A stretch of 64,000 bases of DNA from Pseudomonas gozinkensis (GCF_014863585.1 NZ_CP062253.1:5942001-6006000), one strand, 5' to 3'. Positions 36,033-45,470 are shown, counted from the stretch's first letter. Program-made: numbers and translations. The notes: a model not told the origin generated them from the letters alone.

Positions 36033-36291
36033 GGCGTTCTCTACGTTTTCAATTCGATCCCCTGGCACAGTGGTCAGACATCGCTGGGCAGAGCTTCAAT
36101 GTGCACTTCGTCGGATTTTTTTCCAAGGGGCGAACAGAAGAATTTCCGACCGATTTTGTAGGGCATATCCGAAAACTCCCCAACGGCATGCCCAACCTAG
36201 ACTTACGTCCAATGGGCACCCCGCGCGATGGGGTCGACCATGGCTGCAACGATCCGACAACAACAATTCGAAAAAGACTGCGGTAATGGTT

Positions 36292-38226
36292 ATGAGTAAA
36301 GCGGACGCCTTCACCCAGGCAGGGAAAACCGCGGTGTTGCAGAACATTCAGGGCACTTTGCAATTCCTCCAGCGCTTCCCCCCTTTCAATCAAATGGAAC
36401 ACGCCCACCTGGCCTATCTGGTGGAGCAATGTCAGCTGCGCTTCTACGGTCAGGGCGAGAGCATCATCAAACCGGCTGACGGGCCGGTGGAACACTTCTA
36501 CATCGTCAAGCAGGGCCGGGTGGTCGGCGAGCGCCCGCACACGGCCAAGGGCGGCACCGAAACCACGTTTGAAATCACCACCGGCGAGTGTTTTCCCCTC
36601 GCCGCGCTGCTCGGCGAACGGGCGACCCGCACCGAGCACCTGGCCGGCGAAGACACCTTCTGCCTGCAACTGAACAAACTGGCGTTCATCAAGCTGTTCG
36701 CCCTCTCCGGCACCTTCCGCGATTTCGCCCTGCGCGGGGTCAGCAGCCTGCTCGATCAGGTCAATCAGCAAGTCCAGCAGAAAGCCGTGGAAACCCTCGG
36801 CACCCAGTATTCGCTGAACACCCGCCTCGGCGAATTGGCCATGCGCCATCCGGTGACCTGCAGCCCGACCACACCGCTGCGCGAAGCAGTGAAGCTGATG
36901 CACGAACAACAGGTCGGCAGCATCGTCGCGGTGGACGAGCACAAGGCGCCGCTGGGGATTTTCACCCTGCGCGATCTGCGGCATGTAGTGGCTGAAGGGG
37001 TTGGCGATTTCAGCGAGCCGATCGAACGCCACATGACGCGCTCGCCGTTTTATCTGTCGCCGGATCACAGCGCCTTCGACGCGGCGATTGCCATGACCGA
37101 ACGGCACATCGCCCACGTGTGTCTGGTCAAGGATCGACGCCTGTGCGGCGTGGTTTCCGAGCGGGATCTGTTCTCGCTGCAACGGGTCGATCTGGTGCAC
37201 CTCGCGCGTACCATTCGCAGCGCACAGCGAGTCGAACAACTGGTAACCCTGCGCGGCGAAATCGGCCAACTGGTGGAGCGCATGCTGGCTCACGGCGCGT
37301 CCTCGACCCAGATCACCCACATCATCACCCTGCTCAACGATCACACCGTGTGCCGGGTGATCGAACTGACCCTCGCTGAAAGAGGCGATCCCGGCGTGCC
37401 GTTCAGCTGGCTGTGCTTCGGCAGCGAAGGCCGGCGCGAGCAGACCCTGCACACCGATCAGGACAACGGCATTCTGTTCGACGCGCGGGATGCGGCCCAT
37501 GCCGCGGAGATTCGCGGCAAGCTGCTGCCCATCGCCCAGCAGATCAATAACAGCCTGGCGCAATGCGGCTTTACCCTGTGCAAGGGCAACGTCATGGCCG
37601 GCAATCCGCAGCTGTGCCTGTCCCGCGCCGAATGGGCCCGGCGTTTTGCCGCGTTCATTCGCGAGGCGACGCCGGAGAACCTGTTGGGCTCGAGCATCTA
37701 TTTCGACCTGCGCGTGGTCTGGGGTGATGAACAGGGTTGCGAACAATTGCGCCGGGGGATTCTCGATCAGGTCGGCGACAATCGCCTGTTTCAGCGGATG
37801 ATGGCCGAGAACGCCTTGCGCAACCGTCCGCCGGTTGGGCGTTTCCGTGAGTTCGTGCTGACCCGCAAGAACGGAGAGAAAGCCACGCTGGACCTGAAAA
37901 TCCAGGGACTGACGCCGTTTGTCGACGGCGCCCGCCTACTGGCGCTGGCCCATGGCATCGACGCCAACAACACCCTCGAACGCTTCCGCCAGCTTGTGGA
38001 TAAAGAAGTCATCGACCGGCTGGATGGCGCCGCGTACGAAGAGGCCTATCATTTCATCCAGCAGACGCGCATGCAACAGCATCAATTGCAGACCCGGGAA
38101 AACCTGCCGTACTCGAACCGGGTCGATCCCGACAGCCTCAATCATCTGGACCGGCGCATCCTGCGTGAATCCCTGCGCCAGGCTCAGCGTCTGCAAAGCA
38201 GCCTGACCTTGCGGTATCAGCTATGA
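36292..38226 (+). CDS. cNMP-binding/CBS/DUF294 putative nucleotidyltransferase
   Basis: 644 residues from ATG 36292 (an ATG 6 bp earlier is possible). Domain order: cyclic-nucleotide-binding-like beta roll (~25-140), a pair of CBS domains (~180-300), a DUF294 nucleotidyltransferase core with FGSEGRREQTLHTDQDNGIL (~380-400), and a DUF294 C-terminal helical domain. The layout is that of GlnD-like signal transducers found next to DnaQ-type exonucleases, and often near acetate-sensing genes. Substrate and ligand are unknown. Its stop overlaps the exonuclease start as ATGA. Confidence 0.87.
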   Translation: MSKADAFTQAGKTAVLQNIQGTLQFLQRFPPFNQMEHAHLAYLVEQCQLRFYGQGESIIKPADGPVEHFYIVKQGRVVGERPHTAKGGTETTFEITTGECFPLAALLGERATRTEHLAGEDTFCLQLNKLAFIKLFALSGTFRDFALRGVSSLLDQVNQQVQQKAVETLGTQYSLNTRLGELAMRHPVTCSPTTPLREAVKLMHEQQVGSIVAVDEHKAPLGIFTLRDLRHVVAEGVGDFSEPIERHMTRSPFYLSPDHSAFDAAIAMTERHIAHVCLVKDRRLCGVVSERDLFSLQRVDLVHLARTIRSAQRVEQLVTLRGEIGQLVERMLAHGASSTQITHIITLLNDHTVCRVIELTLAERGDPGVPFSWLCFGSEGRREQTLHTDQDNGILFDARDAAHAAEIRGKLLPIAQQINNSLAQCGFTLCKGNVMAGNPQLCLSRAEWARRFAAFIREATPENLLGSSIYFDLRVVWGDEQGCEQLRRGILDQVGDNRLFQRMMAENALRNRPPVGRFREFVLTRKNGEKATLDLKIQGLTPFVDGARLLALAHGIDANNTLERFRQLVDKEVIDRLDGAAYEEAYHFIQQTRMQQHQLQTRENLPYSNRVDPDSLNHLDRRILRESLRQAQRLQSSLTLRYQL

Positions 38227-38930
38227 GCCTGTTTTCGTGGCTGCGTCCGGCCAGCCCCGTTGTGCCGGACGACCTGCAACAGCGCCTGACGAAACTGCCG
38301 GCTATCGGCGAACTGCGTGAGTGCAGCCTGCGCGAACAGCGTTGGGTGGTGCTGGATCTGGAAACCACCGGGCTGAACCTGAACAAGGACCGGGTGCTGT
38401 CGATTGGCGCGGTAGTGATCGAGGACGGTGCGATCGACTTCAGTCAGCAGTTCGAACGCACCCTGCAATGCCGCGAGCTGAAACTCGGCCCGAGCGTGTT
38501 GATTCACGGTCTGGCACCGAGCGCGATTGCCGCCGGCAGCGAACCCACCGAAGCGTTGGTCGAGCTGCTGGAGTTTATCGGCGACAGTCCGGTGCTGGCG
38601 TTTCACGCCTCGTTCGACCAGCACATGCTTGGCCGCGCACTGAAGGAACATCTGGGGCACAAGTTGCAGACAGTGTTCCTCGACGTGGCGCAGATCGCCC
38701 CGCTGCTGTGCCCGCAGGCACACATTCGCGAGGCGGGGCTGGACGAGTGGATCGACTGGTTCAAGCTCGAAGTCTTCGAGCGCCACCATGCGAGCGCCGA
38801 TGCTCTGGCCACGGCAGAACTGGCGCTGATCCTGTTCAGCCGGGCACGCCAGCAGCAGGTCCACAGCCCGCTGAATCTGCAGCAGCGCCTGAGCCAGTGG
38901 AAACGCCGCCAGCAGACGCATTCGTTCTGA
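38223..38930 (+). CDS. DnaQ-like 3'-5' exonuclease (DEDDh)
   Basis: 235 residues. DEDDh motifs: Exo I VVLDLETTGLN (Asp and Glu), Exo II LAFHASFDQHML (Asp), Exo III HHASADALATAEL (His and Asp). It resembles DNA polymerase III epsilon but is a separate paralogue without the polymerase-tether tail. It is translationally coupled to the DUF294 protein, so the two probably act together, perhaps on a nucleotide signal or RNA end; this is inference. Confidence 0.88.
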   Translation: MSLFSWLRPASPVVPDDLQQRLTKLPAIGELRECSLREQRWVVLDLETTGLNLNKDRVLSIGAVVIEDGAIDFSQQFERTLQCRELKLGPSVLIHGLAPSAIAAGSEPTEALVELLEFIGDSPVLAFHASFDQHMLGRALKEHLGHKLQTVFLDVAQIAPLLCPQAHIREAGLDEWIDWFKLEVFERHHASADALATAELALILFSRARQQQVHSPLNLQQRLSQWKRRQQTHSF

Positions 38931-38994
38931 ATCCGGGTTGTCGCCCGACAACCCGACCGGTGGCCAATTGCTAACCATTCCCACCTCTGCCACA

Positions 38995-39016
38995 ATCGCG
39001 AACAATTCTCGTTAGT
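38995..39016 (+). promoter_or_regulatory. Possible Fur box before the ECF sigma gene
   Basis: The AT-rich dyad-like sequence around GCGAACAATTCTCGTTAG resembles the GAGAAT-type half sites found before fecI-like genes. It ends 25 bp before the sigma gene start. The match is partial. Confidence 0.35.
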
Positions 39017-39040
39017 TAACACTTCCCAGTCGGTGTCGTC

Positions 39041-39559
39041 GTGTCTTCAGCCCAAAGCCCTCACAGTGAGCTCGTCGGTGCGTTGTATCGCGATCACCGC
39101 GGCTGGCTGCTGGCCTGGCTGCGCCGCAATGTGGCCTGTCCGCAACGCGCCGAAGACCTGAGCCAGGACACCTTCGTCCGCCTGCTCGGCCGCGATGAGC
39201 TGCTGACACCCCGCGAACCCCGGGCGTTTCTGGTGGCGATCGCCAAAGGCTTGTTGTTCGACTACTTCCGCCGGGCGGCGCTGGAACAGGCGTATCTGAC
39301 CGAGCTGATGCTGATCCCCGAGGGCGAGCAGCCCTCGGTCGAAGAACAGCAACTGATCCTCGAAGACCTCAAGGCTATCGACCGCATGCTCGGCAAGCTG
39401 TCGACCAAGGCCCGCGCCGCTTTCCTCTATAACCGCCTCGACGGCCTGACCCACGCCGAAATCGCCGACAAACTCGGCGTGTCGGTCCCGCGCGTGCGCC
39501 AGTACCTGGCCCAGGGCATCCGCCAGTGCTACATCGCGTTGTACGGTGAGCCGACATGA
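39041..39559 (+). CDS. fiuI: FecI/FiuI-type ECF sigma factor
   Basis: 172 residues from GTG 39041. Sigma region 2 (YRDHRGWLLAWLRRN...EDLSQDTFVRLL) and region 4 (LSTKARAAFLYNRLDGLTHAEIADKLGVSVPRVRQYL) are clear. It is an iron-starvation sigma factor that activates the receptor gene when the sensor reports ferrichrome-type siderophore. The name fiuI is proposed from the order sigma-FecR-receptor lying between cre genes and glcB, which matches P. aeruginosa PA0470-PA0472, and from the FhuA-like receptor. The stop overlaps the sensor start (ATGA). Confidence 0.85.
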   Translation: MSSAQSPHSELVGALYRDHRGWLLAWLRRNVACPQRAEDLSQDTFVRLLGRDELLTPREPRAFLVAIAKGLLFDYFRRAALEQAYLTELMLIPEGEQPSVEEQQLILEDLKAIDRMLGKLSTKARAAFLYNRLDGLTHAEIADKLGVSVPRVRQYLAQGIRQCYIALYGEPT

Positions 39560-40527
39560 GCCCGGCCAGTTCCCGACCGGTCCCGGCCCATGTGCTGGAT
39601 GCGGCGATTGCCTGGCAATTGACTCTCGATTCCAGCACGCCGCTGGAGCGCGAAGAGTTCGCCAAATGGCACGCAGCCAACGAAGAACACGCTCGCGCCT
39701 GGCGTCAGTTGGGCATGCTCGACCAGCGTTTCAGCGTGGCCAACGGCCCGGCACGCACCGCGTTGCTGCAATCGCGCGAAGGCATCCGCCGCCGGGTGCG
39801 CAAGCTGGGCAGCGGGCTGGCCAGTGTCGTGGCGGTGGTCGGTCTGGCGTTGTTTGCCGGCGAACGCTATCTGCCGCTGGATTACTGGCTCGCCGATCAA
39901 CGCACCGCCACCGGCGAACAGCGCACCGTTCGCCTGGCCGACGGCACGGTGCTCAATCTCAATACCCATAGCGCCGTGGATGTCCGCTTCGATGAGAAGC
40001 AGCGGCTGATCGTGTTGCAGGAAGGTGAAATCCTCGTCGAAACCGGTCACGGCGATGCGCGGCCGTTCATCGTCGAAACCGCCGAGGGCAGCATGCGCGC
40101 TCTGGGCACGCGGTTCCTGGTCAAGCGCGAAGACGCCGGCACGCGCCTGAGCGTGTTGCAATCAGCGGTGGCGGCGCACCCGCAATCCAATCCGCAGGAA
40201 CAGATCCTGCGCGAAGGCCAGCAAGTGCTGATCCGTAACAATGGTCTGGATTCGGTAGTGGCGCTCACCCCCGGCGCCGATGCCTGGACCCGCGGCATGC
40301 TGGTGGTGGACAACGCACGCCTGGAAGACCTGGTGCATGAACTCGGTCGCTATCGTCGCGGCCATCTGGGCATTGCGCCGGAAGTCGCCGACCTGCGCAT
40401 CACCGGCAGCTTCCCGCTGCACGACACCGACAAGGCGCTGAACGCCCTGCTGCCGACCCTGCCGGTGCAGATCGAGCAGCACACGCCATGGTGGGTGACC
40501 GTGGCCAAGGCGGATCCGAAGCCCTGA
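39556..40527 (+). CDS. fiuR: FecR/FiuR-type sigma regulator (anti-sigma factor)
   Basis: 323 residues. The N-terminal cytoplasmic domain (DUF4880, AIAWQLTLDSSTPLEREEFAKWHAAN) holds the sigma factor, one membrane span lies at ~85-105 (SVVAVVGLALFAG), and the FecR periplasmic domain (RTVRLADGTVLNLNTHSAVDV...) reads the receptor's STN domain. It passes the siderophore signal through the inner membrane to the adjacent ECF sigma factor. It starts by a 4-bp overlap with the sigma gene. Confidence 0.9.
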   Translation: MSPASSRPVPAHVLDAAIAWQLTLDSSTPLEREEFAKWHAANEEHARAWRQLGMLDQRFSVANGPARTALLQSREGIRRRVRKLGSGLASVVAVVGLALFAGERYLPLDYWLADQRTATGEQRTVRLADGTVLNLNTHSAVDVRFDEKQRLIVLQEGEILVETGHGDARPFIVETAEGSMRALGTRFLVKREDAGTRLSVLQSAVAAHPQSNPQEQILREGQQVLIRNNGLDSVVALTPGADAWTRGMLVVDNARLEDLVHELGRYRRGHLGIAPEVADLRITGSFPLHDTDKALNALLPTLPVQIEQHTPWWVTVAKADPKP

Positions 40528-40551
40528 CATTCAGCGCTGCCTGAGCAATCG

Positions 40552-40574
40552 CTGTCGCGAGCAGGTCGCGACAG
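40552..40574. other. Hairpin between fiuR and the receptor gene
   Basis: CTGTCGCGA/TCGCGACAG nine-base stem with a GCAGG loop, without a T tract. It may set the boundary between the regulatory and the receptor transcript. Confidence 0.45.
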
Positions 40575-40728
40575 AAACAACCATCACACCCCATGAAAAC
40601 GGACTTTCTGCTGACTTGTGCAGCGATGTCGTTCGTTAATCGAAATTATTTTCATCCAGCCCTATCACTTTTCGAATCTCGTCCGGCACACAGGCAATTG
40701 AGAAATATTTCCATTCAGGAGCCTCCGT

Positions 40729-43161
40729 ATGTCCCGTTCGCTAGACACCTTGTTGCGCCCCAGTTTGCTGGCGGTCGCCATTGCCCTCTGCACCCCGCTG
40801 GCCAGCAGCCAACTGATCGCCGCTGAACAGGCATCGAGCGTGCGCGCCTACAACCTGCCGGCGGCTCCGTTGTCGACCACCCTGAACCAGATCGCCAGCC
40901 AGGGCGGCCTCACGCTGTCGCTGAACCCGTCGCTGGCGGTGGGCAAGACCTCCGCGCCGGTCAACGGCCAATATGACGCGGCCGGCGCCCTGCGCGCGGC
41001 CCTGCGTGGCACCGGTCTGCAACTGGAACAGAGCAGCGCCGGCACCTACACCCTGGTCGCCGTGCCGGAGGGCGTGATGGCCCTGCCGGAAACGTCGGTG
41101 ATCGGCGTGGAAAACTATGAAAGCGCCTGGGGCCCGGTCGAAGGCTACACCGCCACCCGCACCGCCGCCGGCACCAAGACCGACACCGCGCTGGTCGAAG
41201 CACCGCGTTCGATTTCGGTCGCCACTCGCCAGCAAATGGAAGACCGTGGCGTGCACAGCCTCGATGACGCCGTGCGCTACATGCCGGGCATCACCGCCAG
41301 CAGCTACGGGAGCGACACCCGCGCCGACTGGCTGCGCGTGCGCGGCTTCGAACCGACTCAGTTCCTCGACGGCCTGCCCCTGCCAAAAGGCGTGTACGCC
41401 AACCCGAAACAGGAAACCTGGAACCTCGACCGCCTCGCCCTGCTGCGCGGCCCGGCCTCGTCCGTCTACGGCCAGACCCCGCCGGGCGGCCTGCTGGACA
41501 TGGTCAGCCGTCGCCCGAGCGATGTGCAGAGCAGCGAAATCCAGCTGCAATACGGCAGCGACAACCACCGTCAGATCAACTTCGCCAGCACCGGCAAGAT
41601 CGACGACGCCGGCCAGTTTCTCTATGGCCTCAGCGGTGTGGTACGTGACAGCGGCACCCAGATCGACCACGTCGACAACAAGCGCTACAACATAGCGCCG
41701 AGCCTAACCTGGAACATCGACGACGACACCAAGTTCACCCTGCTGACCCAGTTCACCCGCGACGATACCGGCATCACCAGCCAGTTCCTGCCGGTGCAGG
41801 GCACCAAGATCGACATGCCGTTCGGCAAGGTTTCCCACCACAAGAATCTGGGCGATCCGGACTGGGAATACTACGACCGCACCTACTACGCGCTGGGCTA
41901 TGCCTTCGAACATCGCCTGAATGACACCTGGCAGTTCAAGCAGAACCTGCGCTACACCAAATCTGACCTATCGTTCCAGGCCCTGACGCCTGGCTCGTAT
42001 CCGTTCACCGAAGTCGATGATCAGGGTAATGTCGGACGTTCCTCGACAATCGTTGATGAAGACATCAGCCAGTTCGCCGTGGATAACAACTTCCAGGCCG
42101 ACTTTGCCACAGGTGACATTCGCCACACCTTGCTTTTGGGTCTCGATCACCAGCGCAGCAACACCAATTACATCTCGATCTTCGGTGGCTCGGACGACAC
42201 GCCGGGAACTAACGTACTCAACCCGATCTACGGCCAGACAATCGTGCGTCCGGCACGCTCGACCGCGTTTTACGACTACGACCAAAAGACCTACCAGACC
42301 GGCCTATACGTTCAGGACCAAATGGCCCTCGACCAATGGCGCCTGACCCTCGGCGGCCGGGAAGACTGGGTACACACCAGCACCAAGTTCAACAAGAGCA
42401 ACGCAACCAACACCGACCGCGACAAGGCCTTCAGCGGCAACGCAGCAATCAGCTACGTGTTCGACTCCGGTTTCGTGCCGTACCTGTCGTACGCCGAATC
42501 GTTCCAGCCGACCAGCGGCGCCGACGCCTCTTCGACCGAATCGCTCAAACCGACCGAAGGCAAGCAGTGGGAACTGGGTATCAAGTACCAGCCACCGGGC
42601 AGCAAGACCCTGCTGACGGCCGCGGTGTATGACCTGACCCAGAAAAACGTTTCGGTCAGCTCGTTCGTCAACGGCGTATCGATCACCAGCCAGACCGGCG
42701 AAGTGAAGGTCAAAGGCCTGGAGCTGGAAGCCGTCTCCGACGTTACCGATAACCTGAAAGTCATCGCCGCCTACACCCTGGCCAAGTCCGAAGTGCAGAA
42801 CGGCGCCGACAAGGGCAACCGCCTGCAACTGATGCCGAACCAGCAAGCCTCGCTGTGGGCCGATTACACCTGGCACAGCGGTGTGCTCGACGGCTTCGGC
42901 ATCGGCGCCGGCGCGCGCTACACCGGCAACACTTACGGCGACAAAGCCAACACCTGGCTGGGCAAGGCGGACGCCTACACCGTGTTCGACGCCGCCGTGC
43001 ATTACGACCTCGGCCGTCTGGACAACAGCCTCAAAGGCGCGTCGCTGGCACTCAACGCCACCAACCTGCTGGACAAGGACTACATTTCCACCTGCGACAG
43101 CTTCTATTGCTACTACGGCGACCAGCGCAGTGTCGTCGCCAGCGCCACTTACAAGTGGTAA
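40729..43161 (+). CDS. fiuA: TonB-dependent ferrichrome-type siderophore receptor with STN signalling domain
   Basis: 810 residues. A signal peptide (to ~residue 32), then the STN/secretin domain (VRAYNLPAAPLSTTLNQIASQ...) that talks to FecR-type sensors, the TonB box/plug (QSI-like PRSISVATRQQMED) and a 22-strand barrel ending in the aromatic residue YKW. The segment ESAWGPVEGYTATRTAAGTK is close to what I recall of E. coli FhuA (ESAWGP...ATGTKTDT), which favours ferrichrome over ferrioxamine. It imports ferric siderophore across the outer membrane. The ~200 bp before it should hold the ECF promoter. A PepSY gene follows 74 bp downstream. Confidence 0.88.
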   Translation: MSRSLDTLLRPSLLAVAIALCTPLASSQLIAAEQASSVRAYNLPAAPLSTTLNQIASQGGLTLSLNPSLAVGKTSAPVNGQYDAAGALRAALRGTGLQLEQSSAGTYTLVAVPEGVMALPETSVIGVENYESAWGPVEGYTATRTAAGTKTDTALVEAPRSISVATRQQMEDRGVHSLDDAVRYMPGITASSYGSDTRADWLRVRGFEPTQFLDGLPLPKGVYANPKQETWNLDRLALLRGPASSVYGQTPPGGLLDMVSRRPSDVQSSEIQLQYGSDNHRQINFASTGKIDDAGQFLYGLSGVVRDSGTQIDHVDNKRYNIAPSLTWNIDDDTKFTLLTQFTRDDTGITSQFLPVQGTKIDMPFGKVSHHKNLGDPDWEYYDRTYYALGYAFEHRLNDTWQFKQNLRYTKSDLSFQALTPGSYPFTEVDDQGNVGRSSTIVDEDISQFAVDNNFQADFATGDIRHTLLLGLDHQRSNTNYISIFGGSDDTPGTNVLNPIYGQTIVRPARSTAFYDYDQKTYQTGLYVQDQMALDQWRLTLGGREDWVHTSTKFNKSNATNTDRDKAFSGNAAISYVFDSGFVPYLSYAESFQPTSGADASSTESLKPTEGKQWELGIKYQPPGSKTLLTAAVYDLTQKNVSVSSFVNGVSITSQTGEVKVKGLELEAVSDVTDNLKVIAAYTLAKSEVQNGADKGNRLQLMPNQQASLWADYTWHSGVLDGFGIGAGARYTGNTYGDKANTWLGKADAYTVFDAAVHYDLGRLDNSLKGASLALNATNLLDKDYISTCDSFYCYYGDQRSVVASATYKW

Positions 43162-43190
43162 GCGCCTGAGCTGAAACAGGCCCTGCAACC

Positions 43191-43225
43191 AGGCCGTCCC
43201 TCGTGGACGGCTTTGGTGTTTTTGA
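43191..43225 (+). terminator. Possible attenuating hairpin between receptor and PepSY genes
   Basis: GCCGTCC/GGACGGC stem (43193-43211) followed by TTTGGTGTTTTT. Partial termination here would make the receptor more abundant than the reductase-like protein. Confidence 0.5.
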
Positions 43226-43235
43226 AGGTCATGAA

Positions 43236-44366
43236 ATGAAAAGTAAAACAATTCGTCGCTGGTCCTTCGTCCACACCTGGACCAGCCTGATCTGCACCGT
43301 GTTTTTGCTGCTGCTGGCCCTGACCGGCCTGCCGCTGATTTTCCATCACGAAATCGACCACCTGCTGGGCGATGCGCCCGAGTTGCGGGTGATGCCGGCG
43401 GACACGCCGCATCTGAACCTGGCGCAACTGGTCGAAGCGGCGGAGAAGCATCGGCCCGGCGAAGTCGTGCAGTACTTCGGTTTCGAAGACGACGAGCCGA
43501 ATGCCGTGCTGACGATCATGGCCAAGACCGCCGGCACCGAGCCCAATTCCTCGCACACCTTCATGCTCGACGCGCGCACCGGCGAAGCCCTGGAAATGCC
43601 TTCGGCCAACGGTGGCTTGATGCTGTTCATCCTGCGCCTGCACGTCGATATGTTTGCCGGGTTGCCGGGCAAATTGCTGCTGGCGTTCATGGGGTTGCTG
43701 TTCGTGATCGCGATCGTGTCCGGCACGGTGTTGTATTTGCCGTTCATGCGCCGCTTGAAGTTCGGCACCGTGCGCCAGGACAAATCCACCCGCCTGCGTT
43801 GGCTCGACCTGCACAACCTGATCGGTGTGGTGACCCTGACCTGGGCACTGGTGGTCGGCGTGACCGGCGTGATCAGTGCCTGCGCCGACCTGCTGATCGC
43901 CGCGTGGCGCGCCGAAGCCCTGACCACCCTGATCGCGCCCTACCGCGATGCCCCGCCGCTGACGCAACTGGCCCCGGCCACCCGGGTGCTGGACATCGCC
44001 GGCAGCGTCACTCCGGGGATGAAACCGGACTTCATCGCCTTCCCCGGCACCCGCTTCTCCAGCGAGCACCATTACTCGGTGTTCATGAAGGGCGGCACCC
44101 ACCTGACCTCGCACCTGCTGACCCCGGTGCTGATCGACGCCAGCACCCTGAAAGTCACGGCGGTAGCAGAACGACCTTGGTACATGGACGCCATGGGCAT
44201 GTCGCAGCCGCTGCACTTCGGCGACTACGGCGGCATGCCGATGAAGATCCTCTGGGCCACGCTGGACGTGCTGACCATCATCGTCCTCGCCAGCGGCGTG
44301 TACTTGTGGGTGGTACGACGCAAGGCCGCGAAACCGGTGCTGGAACCGGCGGAGGCCGCTGCATGA
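43236..44366 (+). CDS. PepSY-TM inner-membrane protein (siderophore-iron reductase-like)
   Basis: 376 residues from ATG 43236, with GAAGGT 6 bp upstream. Four membrane helices (about 14-37, 148-170, 192-215, 345-365) bear histidines such as WSFVHTWTSL and LRLHVDMFAGLPGK, and the PepSY-like periplasmic segments lie between. Relatives next to siderophore receptors (FoxB, FiuB-like) are thought to reduce or release iron from the ferri-siderophore in the periplasm. It is coupled by ATGA to a 59-residue membrane peptide gene. Function as a reductase is inference. Confidence 0.85.
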   Translation: MKSKTIRRWSFVHTWTSLICTVFLLLLALTGLPLIFHHEIDHLLGDAPELRVMPADTPHLNLAQLVEAAEKHRPGEVVQYFGFEDDEPNAVLTIMAKTAGTEPNSSHTFMLDARTGEALEMPSANGGLMLFILRLHVDMFAGLPGKLLLAFMGLLFVIAIVSGTVLYLPFMRRLKFGTVRQDKSTRLRWLDLHNLIGVVTLTWALVVGVTGVISACADLLIAAWRAEALTTLIAPYRDAPPLTQLAPATRVLDIAGSVTPGMKPDFIAFPGTRFSSEHHYSVFMKGGTHLTSHLLTPVLIDASTLKVTAVAERPWYMDAMGMSQPLHFGDYGGMPMKILWATLDVLTIIVLASGVYLWVVRRKAAKPVLEPAEAAA

Positions 44367-44542
44367 AGCCGCGTCAGTCGAATTTCTGGAAGGTCTTCAG
44401 CACACCGCTGCTGATCGCGCTACTGAGTGCAGCGGGCCTGTTCGCGGCGCTGCTGGGCGACCGGATCTGGGATGGTTTGAGCTGGGTGGGTCTGGGCATT
44501 CCGGCCGCCATTGCCCTGCACGGACTGCTGCAACGCCGCTGA
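44363..44542 (+). CDS. Small membrane protein coupled to the PepSY gene (59 aa)
   Basis: A 59-residue peptide starting MKPRQSNFWKVFSTPLLIAL with two predicted membrane helices (~11-31 and ~40-56), a positively charged N-terminus and a QRR end. Its ATG overlaps the PepSY stop by 4 bp. Similar small proteins follow PepSY genes in other siderophore loci (often annotated DUF4175-like or hypothetical); I infer a subunit or assembly role. Confidence 0.75.
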   Translation: MKPRQSNFWKVFSTPLLIALLSAAGLFAALLGDRIWDGLSWVGLGIPAAIALHGLLQRR

Positions 44543-44548
44543 AAAACC

Positions 44549-44572
44549 TGTGGGAGCGCGCTTGCTCCCACA
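44549..44572 (+). terminator. Short REP-derived hairpin ending the siderophore operon
   Basis: TGTGGGAGC/GCTCCCACA nine-base stem with GCGCTT loop, 6 bp after the 59-residue protein's stop. It looks like a collapsed REP unit. Confidence 0.6.
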
Positions 44573-44638
44573 AAAGGCTTGAGCCAAGGCGCTGACAGGC
44601 TATGCTGCCCGTCATTGCCCCTGACCGAGACCCTGCCG

Positions 44639-45268
44639 ATGTCCGCTCCCAGCATGACCCTGTTCCACAACACCCTGTCCCCGTTCGTGCGCAAAGTCAT
44701 GGTGCTGCTGCACGAAACCGGCCAGCAGGATCGCGTCGCGCTGCAGGACTGCGTGCTCAGCCCTGTGAGCCCGGACGCCGCCCTCAACGAAGACAACCCG
44801 CTGGGCAAAATCCCGGCCCTGCGCCTGGCCGACGGCAATGTCATCCATGACAGCCGGGTGATCCTCGATTACCTCGACCACCAGCACGTCGGCAATCCGC
44901 TGATCCCCCGCGACGGTTCGGCCCGCTGGCGGCGCCTGACCCTGGCCTCGATGGCCGACGGGATCATGGACGCCTCGGTCATGGTGCGTTACGAGCAAGT
45001 GCTGCGCGCCCCGGAAAAACACTGGGACGAATGGCTAGAGGCCCAGCGCGAAAAGATCCGCCGCGCCCTCGCCTTGCTGGAACGCGACGCGATTGCCGAA
45101 CTGACCTGCCACTTCGACGTCGCTTCGATCAGCGTGGCCTGTGCGCTGGGTTATCTGGATCTTCGCTTCCCGGATCTGGGCTGGCGTGACGCCAACCCGC
45201 AACTGGCCAACTGGTTCTTTGAAGTGAGCCAGCGGCCGTCGATGATTGCGACGATGCCGAAAGTTTAG
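44639..45268 (+). CDS. Glutathione S-transferase family protein
   Basis: 209 residues from ATG 44639. An N-terminal thioredoxin-like domain (LFHNTLSPFVRKVMVLLHETG) with NPLGKIPALRLADGNVIHDS, the glutathione-binding cis-Pro and Asp-Ser signature, is followed by an all-helical C-terminal domain. It may conjugate or reduce an electrophile using glutathione; substrate unknown. P. aeruginosa has a transferase gene next to the fiu genes, so the association is conserved. Confidence 0.87.
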   Translation: MSAPSMTLFHNTLSPFVRKVMVLLHETGQQDRVALQDCVLSPVSPDAALNEDNPLGKIPALRLADGNVIHDSRVILDYLDHQHVGNPLIPRDGSARWRRLTLASMADGIMDASVMVRYEQVLRAPEKHWDEWLEAQREKIRRALALLERDAIAELTCHFDVASISVACALGYLDLRFPDLGWRDANPQLANWFFEVSQRPSMIATMPKV

Positions 45269-45286
45269 GTCGGCTGTCCCGGCCCC

Positions 45287-45376
45287 TTCGCGAGCAAGCT
45301 CGCTCCCGCAGGATTGGTTTCGCCCCAGCTTTTTCTGTCACAACCAAACCTACTGTGGGAGCGAGCTTGCTCGCGA
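45287..45376. repeat. REP inverted pair (GAGC type)
   Basis: TTCGCGAGCAAGCTCGCTCC at 45287 faces CTGTGGGAGCGAGCTTGCTC at 45353, between the convergent transferase and creD genes. Confidence 0.9.
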
Positions 45377-45470
45377 TGGCACCACTTCGGATCCAGTGGA
45401 AGTGACGCGAAGATCAGCGTCATCAACACCTCTGCTTCCCGCTGCTCCTCACGCAATCCCACAAACCGGC

